Source of the DNA: Albula goreensis
Lineage: Eukaryota > Chordata > Actinopteri > Albuliformes > Albulidae
Length of the DNA: 64,000 nt
Assembly: GCA_022829145.1 (NCBI GenBank)
Contig: CM040753.1
Coordinates: forward strand, 7,150,884 to 7,214,883
Reading direction: 5' to 3'
Part shown: in pieces, positions 45,832-59,041 of the stretch
How the letters are laid out: each line of letters starts with the position of its first letter
How positions within the stretch are numbered: the stretch's first letter is position 1
Program-made: the position numbers and the translations under genes
Notes under the pieces: model-generated
What the model was told of the DNA's origin: nothing
Seen by the model: the letters and a program-made list of their open reading frames with translations, nothing else
Databases searched by the model: none

Positions 45832-48800
45832 AATGTCTTTCTTTAAAATTTTGTCATGATTTTTAAAATTTCTCTTATAAAACAAGGATCCATATCAGGG
45901 ATATATAAAGATATGCAGCATATATGCAGTATTTTGGTATATAAAAAAGCATAAATCACCGTGAAGTGAAAATGAAAAGGCTCTGAAAGAGGTCGACCAG
46001 TCTACAGAGATAAGAGCCAAAGCACCCACATTGTCACATTGCTTCCTCTCTTTTCTGTGATATCAGATCCACAGTGATATCAGTTCTGTGAAACCGGATA
46101 CAGCCCAAAATAATAAAAAAATATATATATAATAATGTCAGCTGCTCTTGAGATATAGCAAATGAAGCCCTGAGCAAACCACAGAAAAACGGTGGTGTTC
46201 TTGACTTGGACCTTGTCCATTTCTGAGGGCAATGTATTCCAAAATCTGTCTCACAAAATGCAGTTAAGACAATAACAAGTGAGAGCTCACGTCATGTCAT
46301 TCAGCAATAAAGACTGATGGCAAGTGGTCTTACACAACAGCAGTAGATCGGTCATGTAATAAAGTGTACTGCTGCGTTGGAGGTGGGTGTCATGTACTTT
46401 TTCTGAAAAGAGGAGAGGGTGTGAATGAGGGAATCAAACGTACGTAGCGAAGAAGCAAGTGGCCCTGACGGACTCGCTAGAAAGGCTAAAATATATTAGA
46501 GACTCTGGTGCGAGCTACGACGGCAACAGGAAGTTGCCAATACAGAAAAGAGGAGAAAAAACCGCAGCTTCGCACAATGTACTCAGTGAGAAATTTCAAC
46601 ACTGGTAAGACGGTCAACACTGACACCTCTCAGCAAACCTCCCCCTCCCATCATCCCCTCTCCCCACAAAGATATCAGTTGGAGAGAACCTGTCAGGACA
46701 GGATGGCTGGCCCAGAGACGGGCCATTGTGCCATGCGAGGGGAAACCCAGCTACTCCTTTTTACTGAGTAAAAACCCGGCGCCGGCTTCCAACAGGAGAA
46801 TAGTGGCGGAAACGCTGCGGGCCGAACAGCATGGACGGCACTGCGGTCTGCAGGAAACACATTCCGCTTCCCGCTGGGTTGCTATAATAGAAATAGCTCA
46901 AAAAGAATATTTAATATCCTGCATGGGAGGTAACAAGCCTACAGTTAGTGGCAAGAATACTTTTTGTAATATTTTATTTAAGTCGGTCCTCGGTTTCCAG
47001 CTGAAAACCTAAGCTTTCGCTGCTGTGTACCTATTAGGTGAAATTAAATGCTAAACCTGACAATGCTAAATTGGTTGGCAAAAATTGTTAATTGCTGATC
47101 ACAGCTAACGTTGAGTAAAATATGATACATGCTTTGTATATGATAATATGCTTTAGGTGGTTAAGTCTAGCCTCGCTTGTCCTTGGCATCACGAATATGG
47201 CTCCAAATCTCCGTGTCCGTGCTTTGTGTTCACGTTATTTATGCCACGTCCGTGGGGAGAGAAGCTCAGATACTCAGACTCCGGTAGAGCTGAAATTCAC
47301 GGCACACAAGACAGCCCCCCGCGAGACCTCATTTACATTCTAATGAAATCACGCTGCCGGAAAATCTGCTCTGCGGTTGAAGGGAAGCGCACTTTTTTCA
47401 CAGTGCGTTCGTACATCCATACATCACAACAAACTCAAAAATAGACTTAAACTGTGCCACGTGTGTCGTGAGCAGGTGTCTCATTGTATTCATTACGTTT
47501 GACCCAGAATGATCTTACCAAAATCGTGAAAATGCTTCCAATGACTGACAACTTAAGTGCGGCTTGTCAAGAAGTGTGAAGTATAACACTAAAATCAATT
47601 TGTTTTAATGTTTCAAATCGCCAGTAACCTTCATATGCACAATCTAAACCAAAATTCCATCTACCATAGCAACGTGCAGTGTTTACTTCCCCTTGTTACA
47701 GCTGCCCTTAAAAACAAAAATTCTGAATTGCAATGCCAGTGTAAGAATCTGCCCGCTTCAGCTAAATCCCCAAACAGCCCTCTAGACTTCATCCCATTTA
47801 ACAGTCACTAGTGATTGCTGTAGCGAAAATTTCCTTCAACATGCACTTCAAAATTATGATTTGAAATAGCCCAGCACATTGATTTTCCTCCTCTTACCCT
47901 GACTTAACCCCACTGTGCCTACACCTGAGCGGCATCGCACCTCTGGACTGCAAAGCACTTTAGCAGTAAAACTCAATTCATCACCATAAAACACCAAACG
48001 AACTGCAAATCCCAAACACATGCTAATTCAGTGTAGGAGAGGAAGGAGTTTTGGCTTCAGGGTTCATGCACAGTAAATAATGTTCTGAAATACCACTGTA
48101 TTGCACTGTATATTCAGAGGTTCACCTTCCCAGTTGCAAACCTGAGGGTGTTAAAATACTAATCTTAAATACCAATCTGCAAAAACACCAATTTTTACTG
48201 AGTCTGAAAAGTCAGGATTAAAGTTCACCAAAATTGCAAACCAAGACTACGGTTGGCAGGTAAGATTACCTTTATGACAGAACAGGCATATAATTAGATC
48301 TTTGATTTAACTGTGTTCTCCTGACAGATAGTAAGTCGTCTATGAGTATTTGAAAATGGTCCCCTGGGAAAGCGATTAGCAGATTCACCAGGCATTCACT
48401 GCTTTAAGTCAAAGACAGATCAACATTATGGAAAAAATGGTGCAGACAGCCAGAGGAAACTCCCTGGGTTTTCTTTTTTACACTACCTTCCTATGTGCTT
48501 TCAAAATTTATCATTAATGCTCATTAACGTGAGCCTGGAAGGATGTCTTCTGGCCAAATGATGTGTACTCGGGTACAAAATGATGTGTTTTCTTACACAC
48601 CTTTGGAACAACCTTCATATCCCTGTTGTAAGAATTGCAGAGAGTGGCATCATTCTCTTAAGAAGTTTAACACTCAGCAAGTGAACCAGACTCTGAGTAA
48701 AAGTGTAAAAATTAAATGGAGCAATCCACTGGGGCACAGCCAAAACCAACAGCTAGTCAATCTGGTGAAACTTAAAGTAAAAGGAGGATTGGTAAACATT

Positions 48801-49176
48801 GCACCACAGTTTCAGTATCAATACATACCTTCAAACACTCCTAACATGACACATTTATAATGGAGCAAATATTTGCCTTGAGGGGTGCTGTAAAAATTAA
48901 ATGCAAAATGAGAAAAGGCAAAAACTTGTTTTGTTCCTGTTGAAAGGGGCATGAATGCCTGTCAAATTCAGATTAAATAAACATCCTGAAATCTGCAAGT
49001 CAGTGAGGCTGCAGTGCGAACAGCTTAAGTCTGAAATAAGTCTGCTGCTGAAGCACAAGGCGACCAGCTCTATTCTGCAATTAAAAGCTGCTTTTATGTA
49101 GAATGAAAAGTAAAAGGTAAGGCAGACCGTCTGACAGAGCAGGCCGACTGAGGGACGGGGTAGAAGAGGTTGTCAC
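45223..49176 (-). other. arhgap12: arhgap12 intron upstream of the WW1 exon
   Basis: A 4-kb intron relative to the candidate exon at 49177. It carries a (TG)46 at 45737-45829 and a unique CNE-like segment near 46770-47400. No other exon is supported; the plus frame at 48543-48860 looks like chance. Confidence 0.6.
45737..45829. repeat. (TG)46 microsatellite
   Basis: About 93 bp of uninterrupted TG on the plus strand, the purest long dinucleotide run in the window. Confidence 0.97.
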
Positions 49177-49260
49177 CTGGGGTCCAGGGCTGCAGACAAA
49201 CACGTCATCGTCTTCCTCCTCAGATCTGCGGTAGCCTTTAAAAGTGCTGAATCTGATCAT
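49177..49260 (-). CDS. Candidate alternative first coding exon of arhgap12
   Basis: GCACC-ATG is a strong Kozak context. It opens 28 codons, MIRFSTFKGYRRSEEEDDDV followed by FVCSPGPQ, ending at CAG|GTGACA. Its phase-0 donor fits the phase-0 acceptor at 45222, so a transcript from here would encode 28 + 618 = 646 residues with WW, PH and RhoGAP but no SH3. The frame stays open upstream (DRQGHGQIARGQEVLEQTKG…), and TTTCAG (49400) or CTCCTAG (near 49345) could be acceptors, so it may instead be an internal exon. I recognise no homologue. The supporting points are codon-like composition, the donor, the phase and the Kozak context. Confidence 0.5.
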
Positions 49261-50389
49261 GGTGCGGGAGAGATGGTCTAGTTTTCCCTTTGTCTGCTCC
49301 AGCACCTCCTGACCTCTAGCTATCTGCCCGTGTCCCTGTCTGTCTAGGAGCAGGAAACCCCAGATGCTGCTTGTGAAACCATATGTGTGTAGACTGACTG
49401 AAATGACACCAGATACACACACACACACACACTCACACACAGGAAGTGGCTGCGGGAGAGCCCTCCCTCGACTCTTTCCTCTGCTGGTGGTGTGTGCATG
49501 TGTCTGTCCTCGTGACGCCTCCAGCCCAGTGCAAAAACCAGGCAAAAACAAGGCAGGGCACAGGTAGTCCACGTGCTATACAAGTACGACACACACCCAG
49601 AATCAGGAGTGTCCCATTGGAGGAGGGACGAGTGATCCTGCCTCTGTGCTGATTCACCACAACCCACTGCTGCTTCTCAAAAGCAGAGCCTTCAGCCTGG
49701 ACCACGCAGGCTCTCTGTGGAGGCCCAGCCCAGACCAGCACAGAACACAGGCATAAGGTGGGGAACAGCATGCAGGTGACAGGGGACACCCAGAACACTG
49801 GGTAAAGAGATACATATGGTCCCACGGGAGGGCCCACTCTTCCTGGCTGCAGGATATGTGACCTGAAGGCTTTTGTGCCATATGATTCTCTGGTGTGAAA
49901 TTTCCAAATTGGAAAATGAAGAGCTTGGTGCATGAAATAAGCATGATGGGAGCTCGGGTTATGAGACATGGTGCAGCAGCTCTTGGGAGGAACAGCGGAG
50001 CTGCTCTACAGCTAAACCCCTGGAGTGCAGCCTAAGGGCGCCCCCTTGTGACAGCACCCAAGCAGTTCAGTTCACCTCATCAAAGAAGGGGAACACATTC
50101 TTGAAGGGGATAATTACATAAACATCCAAGGCTCTATGATGAGATTCCAAACCCATGGTGCAGACAAGAGTTATTACACAAAACTTTGATAAGGCACACA
50201 CTGCACAGCAGGGGTTTGAACAGCTCCTACATCTGTAGTGAGATTGAAAAAAAAAAAAAAAAACTTAATTCTGAACTTGAATTAAAGAGCAGAAGATTCC
50301 TCTTGAGCTTCCACCTGCCACCTTCGGCATAAGGTGAATCACGCAGCAGTATCGGGTTGCCTCAAACCAGCACTGATAAATATAAATGA

Positions 50390-50800
50390 AATCTGCCAGC
50401 TACAGGCGAGCCCGGGATTGAGTCTGTTGCAGGCAATTACAGATAGCGGACCCGTATGTCATCGCGCGAGCGCTGTCGGTGAGTAAATCACCAAGTACCG
50501 AGGCTGTTGAATACAGAGGCAATCCGCCCGATTTCCGCCGGCACCTGATAAATTAGCCATTAGCCGGGAGAACGTGCTGGGTCATCGCGGCACGGAGTGG
50601 AATTCATTAATCCCCTCCAGTTCCGTTACCTGGAAAGAGTTATTTTGAAGTTTTTGCGCCATGTTTTATTCATCTTCGCATTAATTGTGAATCGTAAAAT
50701 TCGCGCCTCGGCAGGCGGGCTGAGAGTGGCGGGGGCCTTTTGGGTTGCGGCGTGGAGTCGTTCCTCGGAGACGCCACGGGTAGCAAGATTCTAATGAAGC
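50390..50800. other. CNE-like block
   Basis: About 400 bp of unique, balanced-composition sequence with several CG steps, homeodomain-like cores (ATTAATC, AATTAG, TTCATTA) and no coding frame. It differs clearly from the repeat-rich surroundings. Conservation is inferred from appearance only. Confidence 0.35.
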
Positions 50801-52482
50801 CCCCTGTGGGTGCGGGCACTCTGCCCTCTCTCTGAGAGCAGACCGAGTGAGAGGAATAAAACAGACACGCTTCTACTCTCATGGTATGACCACAGGCTAA
50901 ATATAAGAACATAAAATTATGTATCTGCTTCGCGAATGGCCCCTGTACAGACACACTTGTTATCTAGCAATTCTGCTGGATTTTCTTAGGCAATTTCGGT
51001 GAGACAGCTTGCTCCGGGGTATAGATGACAGCACGCTAGCCTGGAGATCAGACTGGTATATATCAGGTCTAAAGCCTTTCGGCTTTAACCCCTAATGCTG
51101 TGGTGCGCTAGTATGCATTGTTCCACACTAATGTATGTGGGCTTTTTGAAACGATTGCTGAGTTCATGAAAAGATGGCCAAGTGTTTTCCATTGTGACAA
51201 TGACACATTAGGTGGCGTGGTTGTTATAGCTCTGCAAGATAAGAGTAGAGTAGTTAAAAGGGGTGCATTCGCCATTTGCCTAAATTTTGTATGTAATTCC
51301 ATAGTACTGTTAGAGGGTCCATCCATGTACCTAGAACACCATGCTCTTGGAGTCCTAAGACATTTTTGGTCAGGTCACCATTTGGCCATTCCAAAAAAAA
51401 TTAATATACAATCAGACACTCTATGACACTTGATTCAGGATGCTGTCCATTTTGGAAGGAACTGTCACACCTGATCAGGAAGTGAAGCGATTTAAAACAA
51501 TGTATCAGGGTCAAGTCCCATAGGTCAGACAATGGATGGATATTCTGCCTGTGCAGTTCCACTACATGACCAATAGGTGTCTCTCTCAGGCCACAGAGAC
51601 CAGAGGAGGGTCAGTCAGTCACGGCCGGGTCGGTGGGGAGGGGTGTGAGCATGAGGCTGTGAGCTCCTCACTAAGCGACCTGCTCGGCCACATTCCTCCG
51701 TCCCCTGCACCTCTGCAGACTGCTTGCAGGCCAGGCACACAGGAACATGAACTTGGTTTAATCACCCAGGTGCTTCTTCTCTTCCCCTACACCCGCCCTG
51801 CAGCACTCATCCCTGCTGGAGCTCCCTGGGCGGAGGTGTTTCTCCCGCCAGTGCTCCCGGCAGGACTCAACACACTCCCTACACCATTAGTAGATTCCAG
51901 TACGTTGCCGGAGGAAGACTAACTCCCAAACTCCAAGCACAAGAGTCAGAGCAGTGCAGGTCACCAAGGATAGAAACTGACCTGGTGCTTAGTCTCTGTG
52001 GTTCTCCATTTCGGTTATGTAACATGCCTCTGTGTGTGTGTGTGTGTGTGTGTGTATGCATGTATGTGCAGCATATTTTCTTAATCCCCCTAAGTGTTCT
52101 ATTTTTGACACACCACACATCAAGTTACCTTGGTGGAAATGCCCCCAACCCCTCCCACCTTTGACCTGCCTGGTCATATATACCACATGTGTCTACAGCA
52201 GGAGCAGTATGGCGTATGTAGGTCAGCAGAGCAGTTTCTGAGGGCGTCCATAAATTACCCGCAGGAGAGCAGCATTGCTCTGTGATGTACGGCTGTTGAA
52301 AAGGAGGAGAGTACATCACAGGCAGGCTGCGGAGACTGGAGGAAATTCTTACCACACTGAATAACAAAACACAGAGTTCAGAGAACTCTTCTTCCCGAAC
52401 GACTTCCCATATTGGCCAATAACCTCTGCATATAAATTAAGCCAGACTTCAAAGAGCTGCTCAGTAAGATGTTGAGATGTTA

Positions 52483-52565
52483 CGTTACGTTACATTATGG
52501 ATTACAGGCATTTAACAGACACTCATATCCAGACCGACTTACAATGTGAAGGCAAATGTATAGAT
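52483..52565 (-). mobile_element. SINE tail fragment
   Basis: 'gttacattatggattacaggcatttaacagacactcatatccagaccgacttacaa' is the inverted 3' tail of the fish tRNA SINE seen elsewhere in this window. The 5' head is not evident. Confidence 0.55.
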
Positions 52566-55500
52566 CAGGGTTAAAGGGCAAAAACAAAGGAGGGCAGAAA
52601 TGTGCAAAGATATATGAGCATCTGACCTGGAGGTGAAGAGACAAAAATGTGGAGGATGTGGCAGTGCTGATCATATGAAACAGATCGTAGCTCTGATTCT
52701 CCTTAACCCCCATTTCCATCTACCCATACCGACAGAGGAAATGGATTAAGAGAAACAAGAAACTGATGTTCTATCAGACATCCAAAATCGCTCTTATGTG
52801 GTCACCCAACCAGTGCAAAAGTTGCCCTTCCAGAGGTTTCCATGGCTCCCATATAGCTTCACGAACTGTGTGCCACTCATTACGGGTTCCCACAGCAATG
52901 GGGCGAGAGGACACCTGGAGAGGAAACCAATTAGAGGACCCTCCAGCCAAGTGGGGCAGCCGTCCTACCGCTCACACTGTTCACTCACAGTCATGCCAAC
53001 CACATCCAGGATATTTTTCACACACTAACAAGTGGAAACATTCGCCCACATACATGTCATGTCCCCAGAGCTTCTCTGAGACAGCGGTGCGAAACCATTC
53101 ACACAGCAAGGGCTGTGCCATGACCAGGGAGAAGAATACATGAGTGGCCACAGGCATAATCAAAGACTGTTTGCTTATGTATGAATCGATATATATTAGA
53201 AACACTATACAGTAATCAATATATCAGCAATTGCATCAATAGATACAGTGTCAAATAAGATACAAGATCATTCCGTTTGCTCTGATATATTAACACAGTA
53301 AATACTAAAGTTTACACACACTCACACACAGAAAGACAGACTAATTATGAATAGCAATATTAATATCGGTGCTTAATGAAGACAGCTTGACTGAGCACGC
53401 TGTGGAGAAAGGCAACATGTGGCCAGCATCAGTGCGAGCTTCCGCAGCGTTCCTAGGGACCGAGGACGCTGAGTCCCTTTAGTGAGGAGCGATCGGGAGG
53501 AGCCGAACCTTCCTGACAGACATATTACATTTACTGGTCAGGAAATTCCACAGGCCTCAACCCCCCACACCCCACCCCCACCTCCTTCCTCACAGATCAT
53601 CTCTCTAACACTTTCTCTTTTCTTTCCATGTCTCTTCCACACACTCACACACGCAGACACACAAACACGTACACACTCTCTCTCTTTTCCACACTCAGAG
53701 TATCTCTAACAGTTTCTCTCTCAAGTACGCACACACACCACACGTCTCCCTCACTTCCATAATTACACTGTCCGTACCACTTTCTCACTAACAAACACAC
53801 ATACACATACATACACACACACACACACACACTCCTACCTCTCTTCCTCTTGTTGTCACTGTTCTATCGCATAAACATTCCCCAGCACTCTCCCTCGCAC
53901 ACAGCCTCCCTCTCACACTCATCCTCTCTCACTTCACTGCTCTCCCAGTGTAAATGAGCCAAACTGTAAAATAACTGCTGATCACTCTCAGCTCAGTTTG
54001 TGCGCCCAGGTGAGTGGCATCACGGTCAGCTGAGGGGTACGGCCAAACAGGCTTCGCCCCCAGTCACTGGGCAGAGTCAGACAGCCGTGCCTGTCCGAAT
54101 TAAAGCAGCCTGGGCACACAGTGGCTCGCAACCCACAGGGCAGAACTGTGCTACAGATAAGGAGGCCCAGCACAGACACAGGGTAGGTTTAACCCACAAC
54201 CGCTAAGGGGAGAGAGTGACAGCTCCACCACAGAGCACCGCCACACAGTAAGGACCATGTACCCAGCTCCCAGACGGCATGAGTCACACGAACGCACACA
54301 GATTAACCTATATTTTTCGCTTCAGTGATTTTAAGTCGGGCATCTGCAGATTTAACACATTGCAGTCCCCCATTTCACTTTCATGTTGTTTTTGTCTCTG
54401 TTTGTTTGCGCTCTTGTGTATTTTTGTCTTCCTGCCAACAGGTGGCGAGAGCGAGAGGAACATGAACCTCACTGGAATGCAACAGGCATACCAATGATCT
54501 AAACAAAATATGTCAATTAAATTGGCATGACAAAAAGGCAGCTCAGTTGCTTTTGAATAGTTGATCATAACTGATTGTATAAAAACAGCATCTACTTAGC
54601 TGCACAGTGAAACAGTTAACTGTTAACAAAATGCACAATGTCTTTTCAGACAAAAATATAGTGAAAAAGGGTGATACCTTTTGATTTCCATTTCAAGACA
54701 CCTGTATGGGCACTTTTCATTTGCTGAATAACAAGTATCCAAAAACACAGCTTTATAAACCAGGTAGTACATCCACAAGAATATAAAAAGCCCTGGCTCA
54801 CGAGGCTACATTTTACAGGTTGAACAACTGTATCTTCACAGTAAATCAGCACCAACACTTTTGGGACAAACCACAGGGAACAAAGGAAACTGCCATTTCA
54901 CCCACAAACTTAAATCATTGTGACACTGCTCCAGAAAATATTTCCCCCCTGTCTTTTCACAAAGCTGGACGGACCGCTCCCGTTTGGCAGGGCGATTGTG
55001 ACGTGGGTCCTGTTTCTCTCCGGAGAGGAGGTGCTTTTGGGGCGGCTCCAGAGCGGACAGGCTCTGGGAAACAGCACGCTCGGCTGGCTGAGAGAGACCG
55101 GCAGACAGGCAGGGGAAATTGAGGATATTGGACCCTACACTGACACATTCACTTTTCCACACTTAAATAAAAAAGACAGTTTAAATACAAAAAAGTTTTC
55201 TGTGGGGGAGGGGACACAGGGGACAACAGTGATGAAAGTGTCTTTTTTTTATCAAAAAGTTGAAATGACTTACATTTCCTTTCCCATTTCACGCTTCGGA
55301 AATCTGCACATCCCTACAGATGAACAGCTAATTAACCTTTTAGTCCACCGTCGACAGGCTCAGCGGAAATGTCACTGCCGTTTGGATCTATCCCGTGCAG
55401 AAAAGTACGGATCCAAAAAAAGCCCTCAATTCTGCCACACTCAGCATGGAACAGCAGGCTGAAAAGCCAAGGCCGCGCCGCATGCATCCATAACATCTTG

Positions 55501-56937
55501 CCATGGAACTGAGTTGGGCTGTGTGTGGATATTACTTGGACTGGAGATCCATGGAAGAACCAGGATGCTGCTGGCTGGGGTGCCTGTGGGCTTTCCAGAA
55601 ACTCTTCCCCTTGGACCAAGTGTAAAAACCCAGAGTGGCGCTCAGCATGATGGGAAAATGTAATTCAAATAGCACATCCACCTGCGTGAAAAACACACCC
55701 TGTTCCTTGGAGGAGCCTATCCTCCGTCTTTTGTCCCAAGTGAAACCTCAGCACCTGCATGTGGCCAAAACCCAGCATTTCACTCATAGTTTACCCATAG
55801 TTTCCACAGTCTGAGTGCTGGCTCTGTGAAAGAGCGCCCACCCCCCACAAATTTCTACCATTCTGCCTGCATGAATGCAGGCTGGACTGTGTAAAAGGAG
55901 GACACACTCCACTGCGCTACTGGCCAACCCGAGGGAGGGGGGTAGGGGGTACGGGCGGAGGCCCCTGTGTGGGTGGTCCAACCTGCCTCCCCATTTCCTT
56001 CATCCCCACAGATGGCCAAAACCATGCAAAAATGAATCGGGTTCGAGCAGCTCTGCATTTACCCCCTCCCAACACCACGCCCCACCCTACCCCTGCGTCC
56101 GTGCACCCCAAATCCCAGAACTACCATTTGACAAGCTGCTCTTTATTCCCTGCCCCAAGGCAGAATTTCTGTTCCCCCAGCAGTCTGCCTTCTCATTTGC
56201 ATACAGAGTGGGGCTCCCTTCCTCCGCCTGCCTGCTTCCAGCAGTTACACACAGTCTGCGTGTGCCAATGCGTGGGATTCTGCCTTAAAACCCCCCAAAG
56301 CTATTGCACATCAGCATAAGACACAAATGCATGAGGGACGCTGCACTGTGAGCGTGAAAGACAGGCGCCAAGATCCCCTCACGTGTTCATCAAGAGCTGA
56401 CAAGCATCCCGAGACACAGACACGACAGGTGGAGGCCAAGGGAAAAGGCCATCCTGTCTGTCTGCCCACTGCCGTTCTCTCAGAGCAAGCAATGGCCAAT
56501 GGCTGTGCCGATCTAAGATTTCTGACCATGTCCTACAAATACTGGAGCTGGATTCACTCCATTTTTGGTCATCCCTATCAGAATTTCACGGAGTGATATT
56601 TCGTATTCATATTTCATCATGTGGTGGGGCTGATTTTGGCCTCGATTCTGCTGCTTCCAAATACCGTCAAATCCAAATGCGATGCTGCTCTCAGACTTCC
56701 GACTGCGCCACCAGAGGGAGAAGGTTTAGGAGGATGAAGAGGAGAGGGAGTTACCTGGAGCACCCGATCAGGAAACCCCCAGCTCATATCAAAGCAGAGC
56801 CGTGCAAGCGGCCAACCACAGCTGGGACCGACACTCCCACCTTGCAAATCAAAACTTGAGTCACCCTGCGCTGCCACCTGGGTCTAATCCTGCAGACAGC
56901 CTCATGGCTCACCAACTACATGAGACATTTGCAAAAC

Positions 56938-57003
56938 TGCATTACATTACATTGATTTATTAGATGACCTCTCTCGTCCATGGCGACTTACAGCGTGGGA
57001 GAA
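56938..57003 (-). mobile_element. SINE tail fragment
   Basis: 'cattacattacattgatttattagatgac' followed by 'tcgtccatggcgacttacagcgtgggag' is a diverged inverted SINE tail with its CATTA repeat. Confidence 0.5.
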
Positions 57004-58319
57004 CATAAGAGCATTCACCCGTTTAATATGAGGCATAGCACCACATCAGGCTAACAACACTACCAGAACAGTGAGTACATACTCAACATCGCTAAAGCAT
57101 TAATGCAGGTAATCTATGCTAACCAGCAACAATTAATACAAAGCTCAAGTGCAAACAGTGCATTCATAATAAGCCCTTAATGTTAACAATCTAACATTAA
57201 TGATGGAACTCATACACATATTACATACACCCACACAATCTCAGTAAGTCTCACTGTTGATTCTGCAAAAGGACAGAAAAATGCATCTCTGGAGCAGTAG
57301 AGGGCATTGGTGAAGTAGTTATTACTGCTTAACAAGGCTCAGTGGTTCACAGGAGAAGGTGTAATCACACTGCTAGACAGCTAAATGGCAGATAAAGAGA
57401 TGCTAACGTTTGCATCAGCTCCCTTAATTGCATTAGCGTTGTGTTTTTTTAAGGCTAACACTGACCTGTTTCTGAGCAATGGGCCAAGGAGCCTCTTTTA
57501 AACCTTGATAAAATGTTCTTTAACGGTAACCCTTTTTTTTTTCTTTCTTTCTTTCTTGCTTCAAGACCTTGGACCAAAAAAATTCAATGCTATTTCCTTT
57601 ATGGGGGTGGGTTTAGACAGTTTTGGCGGGGGGTGGGGGGGGTTGACCTGCCGGACCATGCAATATCAGTCTTGAGCCAGGAGCTTCCCCGATCTGAGTG
57701 CCCCAAACCCACATACTGCAGCAGATTAATGGGGCTTACACAGAGCCCTGCACTTAAACCACACAGGAAGACCCGAATCCCCACCACAGCTCCTCTTACC
57801 TGTGCATTAGGGCAGTCACTACAGCACCTTCTGAGCAATACCAAGAGCCCGCACCCTTCATCTAAAATGCACAGTCAACGCTGATATAAGTGCATTCTCT
57901 TTTTCTTTTTAATGAAAACCGCCAGCATTCCTTACCCACAGACAGCTGACAGCTAAACCCCGGGCTGCTGGGTAATCCACTCCTAATGCCAGAAGCGTGA
58001 TTGGTTCCAGGTAATTACACTAATTCAGCAGTGCCTCCTTTGGCCGCATTGGCGCTTGGGCCACAGAGCACATTTGTGCGACCTTAACTTGCTGGGCCGA
58101 AGGTGGGCAGCCAAACGCCGGAGTACAGGCTCTAAAATCAACTCCTCCTGCTCCTCCACACAGCACTACGGTCCCTGGCCAACACCCACCCTGTGTTACC
58201 TGCCTCCAAGCCATGCTGGTTGTATGCCCTGGTCCATATGGAATGCACACACTCGCAGTCTGAGGACACACATGCACACACAAGAACAGTCAGAAATGCA
58301 TGACCATGACCAAGTGCTT

Positions 58320-58342
58320 ACACACGCACACACGCACGCACG

Positions 58343-58380
<38 letters not shown>
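58320..58380. repeat. (CA)n with CACG units
   Basis: Short CACG/CACA units followed by a pure (CA)n at about 58349-58380. Confidence 0.93.
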
Positions 58381-58381
<1 letters not shown>

Positions 58382-58997
58382 CTACAGATACAGGAAAGAC
58401 CACAATCTTCACACAAAAAACGACAAATTGCAGCACTCGGAGGTGCAACCGCACTGCAGTATGACTTCATGATGAAACAGAAGTTCCATTGGATATGAGT
58501 ATGCAGAGCAAATTCCAGATTTGACTCAACGCGAGTGCGTTTGAGCCCATTTACCAAAATTCAGTCTGAACTTGTTTTAATAACCTGTGCTCTCGATGTA
58601 GCTCTTCCAGCAGCCATTAAATCATTTACTCATGAAAAAGGTGAGCAGCCCAGAGGCCCGTCTGCGAAATGCATTTGGGAGGGGTTCGGCAATCCACCCT
58701 GCGGCTCTGACCAAATCTGGACTGTTTGGACAGGCCTGCGAGTTTCAGCTCAGCTGCACAAAATGGGGTGAAAACAGGTTTTCAAAAAAAAAAATCGGAT
58801 CAGTGTCGTTTTCCTCCTCCGTACCCGCTCTTCGACGTCATCTGGGAAGGCGCCGAGAGTAGCGCCCGAGTCGGGCATTCGATGCAATCCTTTATGGGGC
58901 TCATCACAAACGAAACCCCTTTCAGGGGGCTCAGGAGAAATGACATTTGGCCTTTCTGTTTTTGTTAAATAGAAGAGGAAACACAAGTTACTCACAA

Positions 58998-59041
58998 ATA
59001 AAACATACTAAGGGTGTCATTACACCCATAGTATGTTTTAT
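58998..59041. repeat. 20-bp inverted repeat with 4-base loop
   Basis: Left arm ATAAAACATACTAAGGGTGT (58998-59017), loop CATT, and right arm 59022-59041, complementary at 19 of 20 positions. It would form a near-perfect 20-bp hairpin or cruciform. No flanking repeat explains it. Confidence 0.9.

Noticed and set aside
48543-48860. 105-codon plus frame
   Set aside because: No homology signature, antisense to arhgap12, ordinary AT-rich intron composition.
51118-51426. 102-codon plus frame (GLFETIAEFMKRW…)
   Set aside because: It looks protein-like in places, but I recognise no family and see no splice or promoter context; a retroelement fragment cannot be excluded.
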